From NCBI RefSeq assembly GCF_003023845.1, contig NZ_PYFT01000001.1:3224001-3288000 (forward strand): a DNA stretch of 64,000 nt, read 5' to 3'. The notes beneath the pieces are model-generated. The model was given only the letters and a program-made list of their open reading frames with translations. It did no database searches and had not been told where the DNA came from. Below are positions 8,876 to 18,252 of this stretch, piece after piece (the stretch's first letter is position 1; each line of letters opens with the position of its first letter). This DNA comes from Adhaeribacter arboris (GTDB taxonomy: Bacteria; Bacteroidota; Bacteroidia; Cytophagales; Hymenobacteraceae). The position numbers were made by a program, and so were the translations under genes.

Positions 8876-11099
8876 TTTATGGGGCGGAGTTGAATGCAGT
8901 TGTAACCGGGTAGGAGAACAGTTCTTCGACCAGTTAAGCAGAAACGGTCATCGGGATCGCATAAGTGATCTGGATCTATTTGCCTCCTTAGGAATAAAAA
9001 AATTGCGTTACCCAGTGCTTTGGGAGCACGTTGCTCCTCAAAGCCTGGACACGCCAAACTGGTCTTGGTCGGATGAAAGATTGCAGCGTTTGCAGCAATT
9101 AAAAATCGACCCCATTGTTGGTTTGGTCCACCACGGTAGCGGGCCGATTTATACCAATTTAGCAAGTGATAATTTTGCGCCTTTACTAGCGCAATATGCC
9201 CGAATGGTAGCAGAACGCTATCCTTGGGTTAACTATTATACTCCCGTTAACGAACCCCTCACTACCGCCCGGTTTAGCTGCCTTTATGGTTTTTGGTATC
9301 CGCATCAAACCTCCGATAAAGATTTTGTTCGGGCATTATTAAATCAGGTAAAAGGTACTAAACTTGCTATGCAAGCCATCCGGCAAATTAATCCGGATGC
9401 CAAGTTGGTTCAAACGGAAGATTTAGGAAAATCGCATAGCACCAAACTACTAGCCTATCAGGCAGAATTTGAAAACGAGCGCCGATGGTTAACCTTCGAT
9501 TTACTGTGCGGTAAGGTTACTCCTGAACATAAACTTTGGCAGTATTTAATAACTACGGGCCTTTCCGCGGAGGAATTACTCGAATTTGTTGAAAGCCCTC
9601 TCCCGCCCGATATTTTCGGAATTAACCATTATATCACCAGCGAACGGTACTTAGATGAGCATTTGTCTATTTTCCCGCTGCATACGCACGGTAATAACGG
9701 CCGGCATAAATACGCCGATGTAGAAGCTGTACGGGTAAAAGGGGTAGAACGAGCCGGAATTAAAGAATTATTGCAAGAAGCCTGGCAACGCTATCAAGGG
9801 GTCATTGCCATTACGGAGGCGCACCTATGCTGTACCCGCGAAGAACAAATGCGCTGGTTTATGGAAATTTGGGAGGCAGCTACCGAACTGAATCAAGCTG
9901 GGGTGAATTGTCTGGCGGTAACTGCCTGGGCTCTTATTGGTTCTTACGATTGGAACTCGTTGCTTACCCGTAGCAACGGCCATTACGAAAATGGAATTTT
10001 TGATTTACGGATAGGAACTCAACCCTGGCCAACCGCTTTAGCCGGTATGCTGAAAAGCCTGAGTCAAACCGGAAAGTACCACCACGATGTATTGCAGCAC
10101 AAAGGGTGGTGGGACCGGGAAGAACGTTACGCGTACCGGCACGGAGATCCCTATATCTTTAAGCCTACGCATAAACCCATTCTGGACCATAAACAACGAC
10201 CAGTGCTCATAACAGGAGCTACTGGCACGCTGGGACAAGCCTTTGGCCGCATTTGCCAGGACCGAGGATTACACTATTATTTAGTAAGCCGGGCCGAAAT
10301 GGATATTACCAATCCGGAATCTGTTAAATATGCGGTAGCTCGCTATAATCCCTGGGCTATTGTGAATGCGGCCGGCTATGTGCGCATAGACGATGCGGAA
10401 AGAGAACCCAATAAATGCTACCGGGCAAATACGACAGGCCCCATTTTATTAGCGAAAATTTGCAAAGCAGCTAATATTCAACTCTTAACTTTTTCTTCGG
10501 ATTTAGTTTTTGATGGCAGTAAAGCTGGCCCTTATGTGGAGGAGGATCAACCGAATCCCCAAAATGTATATGGTAATAGTAAATTCCTAGCTGAAAAAGA
10601 AATACTACGCATTCTGCCGGAAGCTTTAATAATCAGGTCAAGTGCTTTTTTTGGAATTTGGGACCGGGATAACTTTGTTCACTTTGCTCTAAAATCATTC
10701 CTGCAAGGTATTCCCTTTGCGGCAGTAAACGATGTAAAAATTTCAGCTACTTATGTGCCGGACTTGGTGCAACATTCCTTAGATTTATTAATTGATCGGG
10801 CGAATGGTATCTGGCATTTAACTAATTCAGGAGACTTTACCTGGGCAGAATTAGCGGAATTAATAGCAGATATTGCTCTTTTAAAGGATGTACATATAGA
10901 AAGGCAACCCATCTCGTCTTTTAACCTGCCGGCTTATCGGCCAAAGAATTCAGCGTTAGAAAGCACTAAATCTTATATCATGCCATCGATAGAAAATGCT
11001 CTGCATCGTTGTATTCCAGAAATTATGCAAACGTTGGCTCGAGAAAGGACTTCTGGAGATAAAGATCTATTTCCTGCAGAAGAAAAGCTAAGCGGTTAA
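8862..11099 (+). CDS. Fusion protein: GH1-like glycosidase domain plus RmlD-like sugar-nucleotide reductase
   Basis: A 745-residue two-domain protein. Residues 1-430 resemble family 1 glycoside hydrolases, with a TPVNEP motif placing a potential acid/base glutamate at E131 and a second glutamate in AITEA at E319, where the nucleophile is expected. Residues 446-725 resemble dTDP-4-dehydrorhamnose reductase (RmlD, extended short-chain dehydrogenase fold): NAD(P) motif TGATGTLG at 451-458, SSDLVFDG with S545/S546, and the YxxxK pair Y570/K574. It overlaps glf by 14 bases, ending a three-gene polysaccharide cassette, and a terminator follows. The GH1 half may be a glycosidase or a carbohydrate-binding scaffold. 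The RmlD half probably makes or modifies a deoxysugar donor. Product and substrate are unknown. Confidence 0.85.
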   Translation: MAIIDLWGGVECSCNRVGEQFFDQLSRNGHRDRISDLDLFASLGIKKLRYPVLWEHVAPQSLDTPNWSWSDERLQRLQQLKIDPIVGLVHHGSGPIYTNLASDNFAPLLAQYARMVAERYPWVNYYTPVNEPLTTARFSCLYGFWYPHQTSDKDFVRALLNQVKGTKLAMQAIRQINPDAKLVQTEDLGKSHSTKLLAYQAEFENERRWLTFDLLCGKVTPEHKLWQYLITTGLSAEELLEFVESPLPPDIFGINHYITSERYLDEHLSIFPLHTHGNNGRHKYADVEAVRVKGVERAGIKELLQEAWQRYQGVIAITEAHLCCTREEQMRWFMEIWEAATELNQAGVNCLAVTAWALIGSYDWNSLLTRSNGHYENGIFDLRIGTQPWPTALAGMLKSLSQTGKYHHDVLQHKGWWDREERYAYRHGDPYIFKPTHKPILDHKQRPVLITGATGTLGQAFGRICQDRGLHYYLVSRAEMDITNPESVKYAVARYNPWAIVNAAGYVRIDDAEREPNKCYRANTTGPILLAKICKAANIQLLTFSSDLVFDGSKAGPYVEEDQPNPQNVYGNSKFLAEKEILRILPEALIIRSSAFFGIWDRDNFVHFALKSFLQGIPFAAVNDVKISATYVPDLVQHSLDLLIDRANGIWHLTNSGDFTWAELAELIADIALLKDVHIERQPISSFNLPAYRPKNSALESTKSYIMPSIENALHRCIPEIMQTLARERTSGDKDLFPAEEKLSG

Positions 11100-11123
11100 G
11101 TCTAATTCTAAGAATTTAATAGT

Positions 11124-11154
11124 AAAAAGCTGTTCGTAATCTGGGCAGCTTTTT
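11124..11154 (+). terminator. Intrinsic terminator of polysaccharide cassette
   Basis: Stem AAAAAGCTG/CAGCTTTTT with a 13-base loop, followed by a T-rich tract, 24 bases after the fusion gene stop. Confidence 0.8.
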
Positions 11155-11243
11155 ATTTTTGTTTTAGTTAAGATGAAAGCTCATAACTTTACCGTAATGT
11201 TTTCATCAGTCATGTCAATACGTCAGAGTTAAAGAATAAACTC

Positions 11244-11251
11244 TACTTTTG
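11244..11251 (+). promoter_or_regulatory. Candidate -7 promoter element for Ldh-family gene
   Basis: TACTTTTG matches TAnnTTTG exactly and lies 28 bases before the ATG at 11280. No clear -33 TTG is found at normal spacing. Confidence 0.45.
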
Positions 11252-11279
11252 GCTTCAGTCATTACAATTTAGCTTCACT

Positions 11280-12341
11280 ATGTATTCTTACGATCATCTT
11301 TATACCTTTACCAAACAAGTCTTTCAAAGTATTGGCTGCCCCGAAGAAGATGCTGATTTAGCTACGGAAGTATTATTATCTGCCGATCTAAGAGGCATTG
11401 ACTCACATGGTATTGCCCGGCTAATTGGTTACGTACGCCTCTGGGAAACAAACCGGATTAATGCTACTCCAGACGTAAAAGTAGTACACGAGACACCCAG
11501 TACAGCGGTAGTAGACGGAGACAGCGGTTTAGGTTTAGTAGTTGCTCCCCACGCAATGGAAATTGCCATACAAAAAGCCCAAGTAGCTGGTACTGGTTGG
11601 GTTTCAGTAAAAAATTCAAATCATTTTGGTATTGCGGGTTACCATGCCATGAAAGCCTTAGCAAAAGATATGATTGGTATAGCTATGACCAATGCCAGCC
11701 CGTTGGTTGCGCCTACTAATTCTTTAGAACGTTTATTAGGAACCAATCCTATTGCGGTAGCTATACCGGCGAATGAACAACCCGCGTTTGTAGCGGATTT
11801 TGCTACCACTACTGCAGCCAATGGTAAACTAGAAATTTTACAACGTAAGAATCAAGAAGCACCCCTTGGCTGGATACAAGACGCCCAAGGTCAAAACTCT
11901 ACTAATCCAAACGAACTAAAAGCAGGAGGAGCGCTAATGCCTTTAGGAGGAGAAACCGGCAGCCACAAAGGCTATTGTTTAGGTTCTATCGTTGATATAT
12001 TTTCGGCAGTTTTATCAGGAGCCAATTATGGCCCTTGGGTACCACCCTTTGTAAGTTTTTTGCCCTTACCAACTAACCCCGTAGGAGCAGGCATCGGACA
12101 TTTTTTTGGAGCTATGCGTATAGATGCTTTTCGTCCGGCTGATGAATTTAAAACCCACATGGATAATTGGATTACTACGTTCCGCCAGTCCAAAGCTAAA
12201 TCAGAAGAAACACCTGTTCTTATTCCGGGTGATCCGGAAAGAATAATGGCGGCAAAACGCTTTCAAGAAGGTATTCCGCTTTTAGATCCCGTAGTAAAAG
12301 ATTTAGAATCGTTAGCAAATAAATTTTCTTTATCCTTTTAA
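11280..12341 (+). CDS. Ldh family (malate/L-lactate dehydrogenase type 2) oxidoreductase
   Basis: NAD(P)-dependent oxidoreductase of the Ldh_2 family, unrelated to classical Rossmann lactate dehydrogenases. Members reduce or oxidise 2-oxo/2-hydroxy acids such as malate, sulfolactate or ureidoglycolate. The 353 residues contain the conserved ADLRGIDSHGIARL (about 40-53), the VKNSNHFGIAGYHA segment with the family histidine (about 108-121), and the MTNASPLVAPTNSLERLLGTNP cofactor region, shortened here to its core GTNPIAVAIP. It is a single-gene unit with its own -7 box and a shared terminator. The exact substrate cannot be told. Confidence 0.87.
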   Translation: MYSYDHLYTFTKQVFQSIGCPEEDADLATEVLLSADLRGIDSHGIARLIGYVRLWETNRINATPDVKVVHETPSTAVVDGDSGLGLVVAPHAMEIAIQKAQVAGTGWVSVKNSNHFGIAGYHAMKALAKDMIGIAMTNASPLVAPTNSLERLLGTNPIAVAIPANEQPAFVADFATTTAANGKLEILQRKNQEAPLGWIQDAQGQNSTNPNELKAGGALMPLGGETGSHKGYCLGSIVDIFSAVLSGANYGPWVPPFVSFLPLPTNPVGAGIGHFFGAMRIDAFRPADEFKTHMDNWITTFRQSKAKSEETPVLIPGDPERIMAAKRFQEGIPLLDPVVKDLESLANKFSLSF

Positions 12342-12347
12342 AGTAAA

Positions 12348-12384
12348 ACAAAAGGGCCTTTCTTGATGAGAAAGGCCCTTTTGT
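12348..12384. terminator. Bidirectional terminator between convergent genes
   Basis: A perfect 16-base-pair stem (arms 12348-12363 and 12369-12384, core GGGCCTTTCT) with a 5-base loop. A-rich on the left and T-rich on the right, it serves both the Ldh gene (plus) and the L,D-transpeptidase gene (minus). Confidence 0.9.
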
Positions 12385-12404
12385 TCTAACTTTTATTCTA
12401 TATT

Positions 12405-13232
12405 TTAAATAATAGAATTACCTACTGATGAATAGTACGCCAAAGCTGTTTCGGCATCTAGGTAATCCGAATTATATTCTTTTTTATTGGCGTGAATAAA
12501 CAAACAAGTTTTACCTTTAACAGCTTCAATAATTTGTTGATGGTTTTCCATAGGTAAAGCAGGACAACCTTGGCTTCGACCCAAACGACCGTGCTGCGCA
12601 ATAAAAGCATCACTTACATAATCAGCACCATGCATTACTACGCAACGTTCCAGCGCATTTGTATTAAAATCTTTATCTAAACCAACTAGCTTTAAGGATT
12701 TTCCATGTTTACCCATGTAAATATCTTGGGTAACGTAAAATCCTAAACTGCTTTTCTCCGAGCTAACGGTATTGTCAAAATTTTCGGCCATGTTTTCACC
12801 GGAATTTTTACCATGTGCTACCAAGGAGTTAAACAAAACTTTCTTACCTGCTAAATCAATAACCCAAAGACGTTTTTCGGTAGATGGCTTGTTAAAATCA
12901 ACAACTGTCAGCAACTTTTTATCGGATAGTTGACCTTGAGCTTTCAAGTTCAGATAACCTAATAAGGCATCATTAAAAACATCCAGCGATAAGCCACTTT
13001 TTTCTAAACTAATTTCTTCGTAAAGCTTATAAACATCTACCTGAAAAGCCGCAAAACGTAATGCTTCTGCATTAGCAGCTGATAAATGAGTATTTTCCGA
13101 CTTAGTTTTATAACTTCCGGCTGGTAATGGAAAGTGCGCAAAGAAAAAAGGCGCCAAAAAAGGAATAATCCGGCGAACGCGGCGATTGCCTTTCTTTACC
13201 TTTCGAATAATATCTCTATTTTCCTGTTTCAT
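12405..13232 (-). CDS. Murein L,D-transpeptidase catalytic domain (YkuD_2-type) protein
   Basis: Predicted envelope enzyme making or editing peptidoglycan cross-links. Of 275 residues, the first 45 contain basic residues and a hydrophobic stretch (IIPFLAPFFFAHFPLPAG), a signal or anchor. The catalytic block lies near the C-terminus: a histidine in CVVMHGADYVSDAFI, then GRLGRSQGCPALP with catalytic cysteine C223, the signature of the YkuD_2 group (PF13645) rather than classical YkuD. The preceding region (VDFNKPSTEKRLWVIDLAGKK) is the beta-rich start of the domain. It is a single-gene unit with a terminator shared with the convergent neighbour. The natural peptide substrate is unknown. Confidence 0.85.
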   Translation of the reverse strand: MKQENRDIIRKVKKGNRRVRRIIPFLAPFFFAHFPLPAGSYKTKSENTHLSAANAEALRFAAFQVDVYKLYEEISLEKSGLSLDVFNDALLGYLNLKAQGQLSDKKLLTVVDFNKPSTEKRLWVIDLAGKKVLFNSLVAHGKNSGENMAENFDNTVSSEKSSLGFYVTQDIYMGKHGKSLKLVGLDKDFNTNALERCVVMHGADYVSDAFIAQHGRLGRSQGCPALPMENHQQIIEAVKGKTCLFIHANKKEYNSDYLDAETALAYYSSVGNSII

Positions 13233-13701
13233 TGCTGTTTCTTTTTATAGAAAAATAATACCTTCTAAGCTGCCTCAGAATTGTATTATACGTTATAAAC
13301 AATTTTAAGGCTGGCAATTTACCACTCTTAATTTGTACAAATTCGATATTTACCCTCTAAACACAATATACTTTTTTATAGTTCATAGATAATTATTGCT
13401 GAGACAAGCTGTGAAAGGAACTTAGAAAACCACGTACATTCGCACCAATTAGCTAATAAATAGTTGTAATATTTTAAATTTCAAAATGGGATTAACGTAT
13501 TACTGGTTATACTTTATAAGAGTGAATAATTTAAATTATCCATGTAGAACTATCATTAGTTCGGTAATCTACACCTCGAAAAGAAACAACTTATTACTAC
13601 TGAGTTATAGGCCTAAATACCATTATTATCTCAGTAGTTCATTTTAATTAGCTAGCATAATGAAATAGAAGCGCAATAATATTTTACTGTGTCTTATCTA
13701 G
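13233..13701. other. Intergenic region upstream of L,D-transpeptidase gene
   Basis: About 470 bases, AT-rich, with stop codons in every frame and no RNA gene visible. It should hold the promoter of the minus-strand transpeptidase gene, but no exact TAnnTTTG was found close to its start. A 14-base palindrome lies at 13330-13343. Confidence 0.5.
13330..13343. repeat. 14-base perfect palindrome
   Basis: AATTTGTACAAATT is fully self-complementary and lies about 100 bases upstream of the transpeptidase ATG. It has the size of a dimeric repressor or activator site; no regulator is visible nearby. Confidence 0.4.
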
Positions 13702-13738
13702 AATAAGAAAGCCCTGCTTAGAACAGGGCTTTCTTATT
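13702..13738 (-). terminator. Intrinsic terminator after ftsB/divIC-like gene
   Basis: Perfect 15-base-pair stem (arms 13702-13716 and 13724-13738, core GCCCTG/CAGGGC) with a 7-base loop, 23 bases after the stop of the gene ending at 13762. Confidence 0.85.
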
Positions 13739-13761
13739 ACAACCTTATCTAAGTATAATTT

Positions 13762-14061
13762 TTACTTCTTCGGCTTTTTTACTAAAATAAATACTTCTTC
13801 ACCCGGCCGTTTCATGTAGTATTTTTCCCGGGCATATTTTTCTAGTAATTCCGGATTACTCATCAGCTCCGTACGATCTTTTTGTACTTCCGCTATTTTC
13901 TGAACATAATATTCTTTATCGGCTTCCAAATCATTCAATTTCTTACTCATTTGATATTGAGTCATAAAATCATTCGAATCAAAAAATACCATCCATATCA
14001 GGAAAGTAACAGTAGAAATAAAATAAAAACTTCTGATAAATCTTGGCAACTGTATCTGCAT
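13762..14061 (-). CDS. Septum formation initiator family protein (FtsB/DivIC-like)
   Basis: Small bitopic division protein expected to work with FtsL and FtsQ/DivIB at the septum. In 99 residues a single membrane helix (FYFISTVTFLIWMVFFDS, about 12-29) is followed by a coiled coil (MSKKLNDLEADKEYYVQKIAEVQ, given here in part: LNDLEADKEYYVQKIAEV). The family-typical NPELLEKYAREKYYMKRPGEEVFIL motif ends the protein, with the core AREKYYMKRPGEEV. The gene follows eno, as is common in Bacteroidota. The eno terminator lies 21 bases upstream and a -7-like box ends only 4 bases before the ATG, so its mRNA leader may be extremely short. Confidence 0.88.
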   Translation of the reverse strand: MQIQLPRFIRSFYFISTVTFLIWMVFFDSNDFMTQYQMSKKLNDLEADKEYYVQKIAEVQKDRTELMSNPELLEKYAREKYYMKRPGEEVFILVKKPKK

Positions 14062-14065
14062 AAAT

Positions 14066-14073
14066 CAAATATA
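14066..14073 (-). promoter_or_regulatory. Candidate -7 element of ftsB-like gene abutting eno terminator
   Basis: TATATTTG on the minus strand matches TAnnTTTG and ends 4 bases before the ATG. A TTTG 23 bases further upstream, inside the eno terminator loop, could be the -33 box. A start here would give a leaderless or nearly leaderless mRNA. Confidence 0.35.
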
Positions 14074-14082
14074 AATAAAAAA

Positions 14083-14115
14083 GCAGGACGGTAAAACAAA
14101 TAGTTACCGTCCTGC
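14083..14115 (-). terminator. Intrinsic terminator after eno
   Basis: Perfect 12-base-pair stem GCAGGACGGTAA/TTACCGTCCTGC followed on the minus strand by six T, 21 bases past the eno stop. Confidence 0.9.
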
Positions 14116-14136
14116 CAAAGAAATTTTATTTTACTT

Positions 14137-15417
<1,281 letters not shown>

Positions 15418-15460
15418 TTATAAGTGGTTAAAATTTATGATATGGAAACGTTACCGGTTG

Positions 15461-15494
15461 CAATACTACTAATTATGTCCTAGAAAACTTCAAA
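15461..15494 (-). promoter_or_regulatory. eno: Possible eno promoter
   Basis: Minus-strand TTTG (15491-15494) and TAGTATTG (15461-15468, one mismatch to TAnnTTTG) are 22 bases apart and the -7 box lies 46 bases before the eno ATG. Confidence 0.35.
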
Positions 15495-15499
15495 CTGCT

Positions 15500-16603
15500 C
15501 TAAGCATTTTTAAGTAATTGAATAAAATTATCGAAGAGATAATTTGAATCATGTGGGCCTGGAGAAGATTCAGGATGGTATTGCACGGAAAATGCTTTTT
15601 TACCTTTTATCCGGATACCTTCAATGGTGCCATCATTTAAGTTGATATGAGTAACTTCTACTTGGTCATTATTCTTAACCGCTTCTCCATCTACAGCAAA
15701 ACCATGGTTTTGAGATGTAACTTCACATTTTCCTGTAATTAAATTTTTAACTGGATGATTCAAACCTCTATGACCGTTATGCATTTTATAAGTTGCAATG
15801 CCATTGGCTTGAGCTAAAACCTGATGACCCATACAAATGCCAAATAAAGGTTTATCGCGATCCAAGATTCGATTAACACTCTCCACTGCTTGTGTAGTTG
15901 CAGCCGGATCCCCTGGCCCGTTCGATATAAAGTAACCATCAGGCCCCCAAGCTTCCATTTCATCGAAAGAGGTATCGTACGGAAAAACTTTGCACTCACA
16001 TCCCCGGCTTACCAAATTATGTATGATGTTCCTTTTTACACCTAAATCTAGGATAGCCACCTTAAATTCTACCTTATCTGGTTTCATTATATACTCATCC
16101 CTCGTACTAACCTGCGATGCCAGTTCTAAACCATCCATAGAAGGAGTAGCTGCTAATTTTTCTTTAAGAACTTCTACATCTAAAATATCAGAAGAAATTA
16201 TTGCATTCATAGCCCCTTTATTGCGTATATGCCGGACTAATTCTCGGGTATCAATTTCACAAATGCCAACAACACCAGCTTTCTCAAAATATTCTTGTAG
16301 CGAACCCTCCGCTGAGCGTCTGGAAAAAAAATCAGAAAATTCTTTACAAACTAGACCCTTAATTTGGACTTGCTTAGATTCTACTTCCTGATTAAGTACC
16401 CCATAATTACCTACGTGCGAAACTGTTGTAATCACGATTTGTCCGTAATAAGATGGATCCGTAAATATCTCCTGATACCCTGTCATTCCGGTATTAAAAC
16501 AAAGTTCGCCTGAATTTGTACCGGTACAGCCAAGACTCTTACCTTTCCATTGGGTACCGTCCGCTAATAATAAAATAGCGTCAACTGCTTTCTTTTCTTT
16601 CAT
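15500..16603 (-). CDS. carA: Carbamoyl-phosphate synthase small (glutaminase) subunit
   Basis: Glutamine amidotransferase subunit that feeds ammonia to CarB for pyrimidine and arginine synthesis. The 367-residue form starts at ATG 16603 (MKEKKAVDAILLLADG). An in-frame TTG at 16621 is rejected because it almost touches the upstream terminator. The N-terminal CPSase_sm_chain domain has GELCFNTGMTGYQEIFTDPSY, whose core is NTGMTGYQEIFTDPSYYGQ. The class I glutaminase domain has the nucleophile elbow FGICMGHQVLAQ and the His/Glu pair in SVQYHPESSPGPHD. carB is not adjacent. The promoter candidate at 16619-16626 overlaps the terminator of the ribosomal operon. Confidence 0.96.
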   Translation of the reverse strand: MKEKKAVDAILLLADGTQWKGKSLGCTGTNSGELCFNTGMTGYQEIFTDPSYYGQIVITTVSHVGNYGVLNQEVESKQVQIKGLVCKEFSDFFSRRSAEGSLQEYFEKAGVVGICEIDTRELVRHIRNKGAMNAIISSDILDVEVLKEKLAATPSMDGLELASQVSTRDEYIMKPDKVEFKVAILDLGVKRNIIHNLVSRGCECKVFPYDTSFDEMEAWGPDGYFISNGPGDPAATTQAVESVNRILDRDKPLFGICMGHQVLAQANGIATYKMHNGHRGLNHPVKNLITGKCEVTSQNHGFAVDGEAVKNNDQVEVTHINLNDGTIEGIRIKGKKAFSVQYHPESSPGPHDSNYLFDNFIQLLKNA

Positions 16604-16618
16604 AGATGTAATGTTTTG

Positions 16619-16626
16619 CAAAAATA
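16619..16626 (-). promoter_or_regulatory. carA: Candidate carA -7 element fused to upstream terminator tail
   Basis: TATTTTTG on the minus strand is an exact TAnnTTTG and starts at the base after the rplQ-operon hairpin, so the terminator's T-tract forms part of it. It ends 15 bases before the carA ATG. No clear -33 TTG is seen at normal spacing. Confidence 0.4.
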
Positions 16627-16658
16627 AAAAGGGATATGATTTAAGTCATATCCCTTTT
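16627..16658 (-). terminator. Terminator of the ribosomal protein/rpoA operon
   Basis: Stem AAAAGGGATATGA/TCATATCCCTTTT (13 pairs, 6-base loop) followed by T-rich sequence on the minus strand, 28 bases after the rplQ stop and 23 bases before the carA ATG. Confidence 0.85.
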
Positions 16659-16686
16659 AAAAATTATTGTAAAATTTAAATATTTA

Positions 16687-17214
16687 TTAAACATCCTGAA
16701 CATTTTCAGAATTAGATGTTGAACTATCAACTGAATTGGCGTTATTTTCTGTTGCACCAGCGTTTGAAGAGCTTTCACTTTCCTTTCTTTTTCCGCCTCT
16801 TCTTCTTGTTCTGGTTTTAGTTTCAGTGGCTTTAGCTGCTGTCCCTAACATTGCTTCGTTATAATCAACTAACTCAATGATGCACATATCGGCATTATCT
16901 CCTAAACGGTTTCCTGTTTTTAGAATACGAGTATATCCCCCAGGACGATTAGCAATTTTACTTGATACTTGATCAAAAAGTTCTTTTAAGGATTCTTTAT
17001 TTTGCAAGTAAGAGAAAATAGTTCTTCTCGAGTGAGTTGTATCGTTTTTTGATTTGGTTAATAGAGGCTCTACATATTTACGCAAAGCTTTTGCTTTTGC
17101 TATGGTAGTAGATACGCGCTTATGCAGAATCAATGAGGATGCCATATTAGACAACATTGCCTTTCTATGAGCGGAAGTCCTGCCTAAATGATTAATTTTT
17201 TTACCGTGTCTCAT
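16687..17214 (-). CDS. rplQ: 50S ribosomal protein L17 with C-terminal extension
   Basis: Large-subunit protein near the exit tunnel. The conserved core ([20 protein letters not shown] to about residue 124) matches L17. A further 50 residues form a low-complexity tail, first Arg/Lys-rich ([12 protein letters not shown]) then Ser/Asn/Glu-rich ([17 protein letters not shown]). E. coli L17 has 127 residues; this has 175. The gene is the last of the alpha operon, 5 bases after rpoA, and is followed by a terminator. Confidence 0.97.
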   Translation of the reverse strand: MRHGKKINHLGRTSAHRKAMLSNMASSLILHKRVSTTIAKAKALRKYVEPLLTKSKNDTTHSRRTIFSYLQNKESLKELFDQVSSKIANRPGGYTRILKTGNRLGDNADMCIIELVDYNEAMLGTAAKATETKTRTRRRGGKRKESESSSNAGATENNANSVDSSTSNSENVQDV

Positions 17215-17219
17215 TTTAG

Positions 17220-18209
17220 TTAATCTTCATCTAATTTGTATTTGGAAAGATCCATTCCAAAATTTAGTCCTTTTTCTTCCACTAAGTTTTCCAACTCAGT
17301 AAGGGATTTCTTTCCAAAATTACGGAACTTCATCATATCCTGCATATCTAATTGCACTAGATCGCCTAATGTTTTTATATCAGCAGCCTTTAAGCAATTA
17401 TAAGCACGTACAGAAAGATCCATATCATGCAAAGGAGTTTTTAAAACCTTTCGCATGTGCAACATTTCTTCATCTACTGCTTCTTCTTCTTCAGGCTTAG
17501 CAGTTTCAAAAGTCATTGTGCTGTCGGAGAACAACATAAAGTGTTGTATTAATATATGGGCAGCTCCTTTTAAAGCTTCTTCCGGGTGAATAGAACCATC
17601 AGTTTGAATATCAATTAACAACTTTTCATAGTCAGTCTTTTGCTCAACCCGTGTATTTTCAATGCTATATTTAACGTTTTTAATTGGCGTAAAAATAGCA
17701 TCAATAGCAATCTGTCCAAACACCTGCTCATTTGGTTTGTTTTCATCTGCCGGAACATAACCTCTTCCTTTTTGAAGGGTAAGTTCTACCTCTAAATTTA
17801 CAGAAGGCTCTAAATGACAAATAACCAAATCAGGGTTTAAAACTTGAAACCCATTAGTAAATCTGTTAATATCTCCTGCTTGAAAAGTATTCTTATTAGA
17901 GATAGTAACAGTAATTTTATCTTCAATGGCTTCATTTATCTTTTTGAATCTTACCATTTTCAGATTAAGTATAATTTCAGAGACGTCCTCCATTACACCT
18001 TCAATGGTTGAGAATTCATGTAACACTCCAGGGATTCGAACCGCTGTAATGGCGTAACCTTCCAAAGAAGATAATAAAATTCTTCTTAAGGCATTACCAA
18101 TTGTTACACCGTATCCTTTTTCCAAAGGCTTAAATTCAAATTGACCATGAAAGTCGTCGGCTTTCTCCATTACGACTTTCTCTGGCATTTGAAAAGCTAA
18201 TATTGACAT
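17220..18209 (-). CDS. rpoA: DNA-directed RNA polymerase subunit alpha
   Basis: Assembly scaffold of RNA polymerase. Exactly 329 residues, as in E. coli. The N-terminal dimerisation domain shows [20 protein letters not shown] (about 33-52). A linker rich in Glu ([12 protein letters not shown], near 240) precedes the C-terminal domain, with [20 protein letters not shown] and [15 protein letters not shown], the helix-hairpin-helix that binds UP-element DNA and regulators. It sits between rpsD (43 bases upstream) and rplQ in the conserved order. Confidence 0.99.
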   Translation of the reverse strand: MSILAFQMPEKVVMEKADDFHGQFEFKPLEKGYGVTIGNALRRILLSSLEGYAITAVRIPGVLHEFSTIEGVMEDVSEIILNLKMVRFKKINEAIEDKITVTISNKNTFQAGDINRFTNGFQVLNPDLVICHLEPSVNLEVELTLQKGRGYVPADENKPNEQVFGQIAIDAIFTPIKNVKYSIENTRVEQKTDYEKLLIDIQTDGSIHPEEALKGAAHILIQHFMLFSDSTMTFETAKPEEEEAVDEEMLHMRKVLKTPLHDMDLSVRAYNCLKAADIKTLGDLVQLDMQDMMKFRNFGKKSLTELENLVEEKGLNFGMDLSKYKLDED

Positions 18210-18252
18210 ATAGTGTAATATTATAAATAGTTAAAAATACAATCCGGAACAA

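Noticed and set aside
8869-9165. 98-residue ORF antisense to the GH1-RmlD start
   Set aside because: It is antisense to a well-conserved catalytic domain and has no homologous features.
16604-16621. TTG start for carA at 16621
   Set aside because: Only 5 bases separate it from the terminator hairpin, and it falls on the -7 box; ATG at 16603 is preferred.
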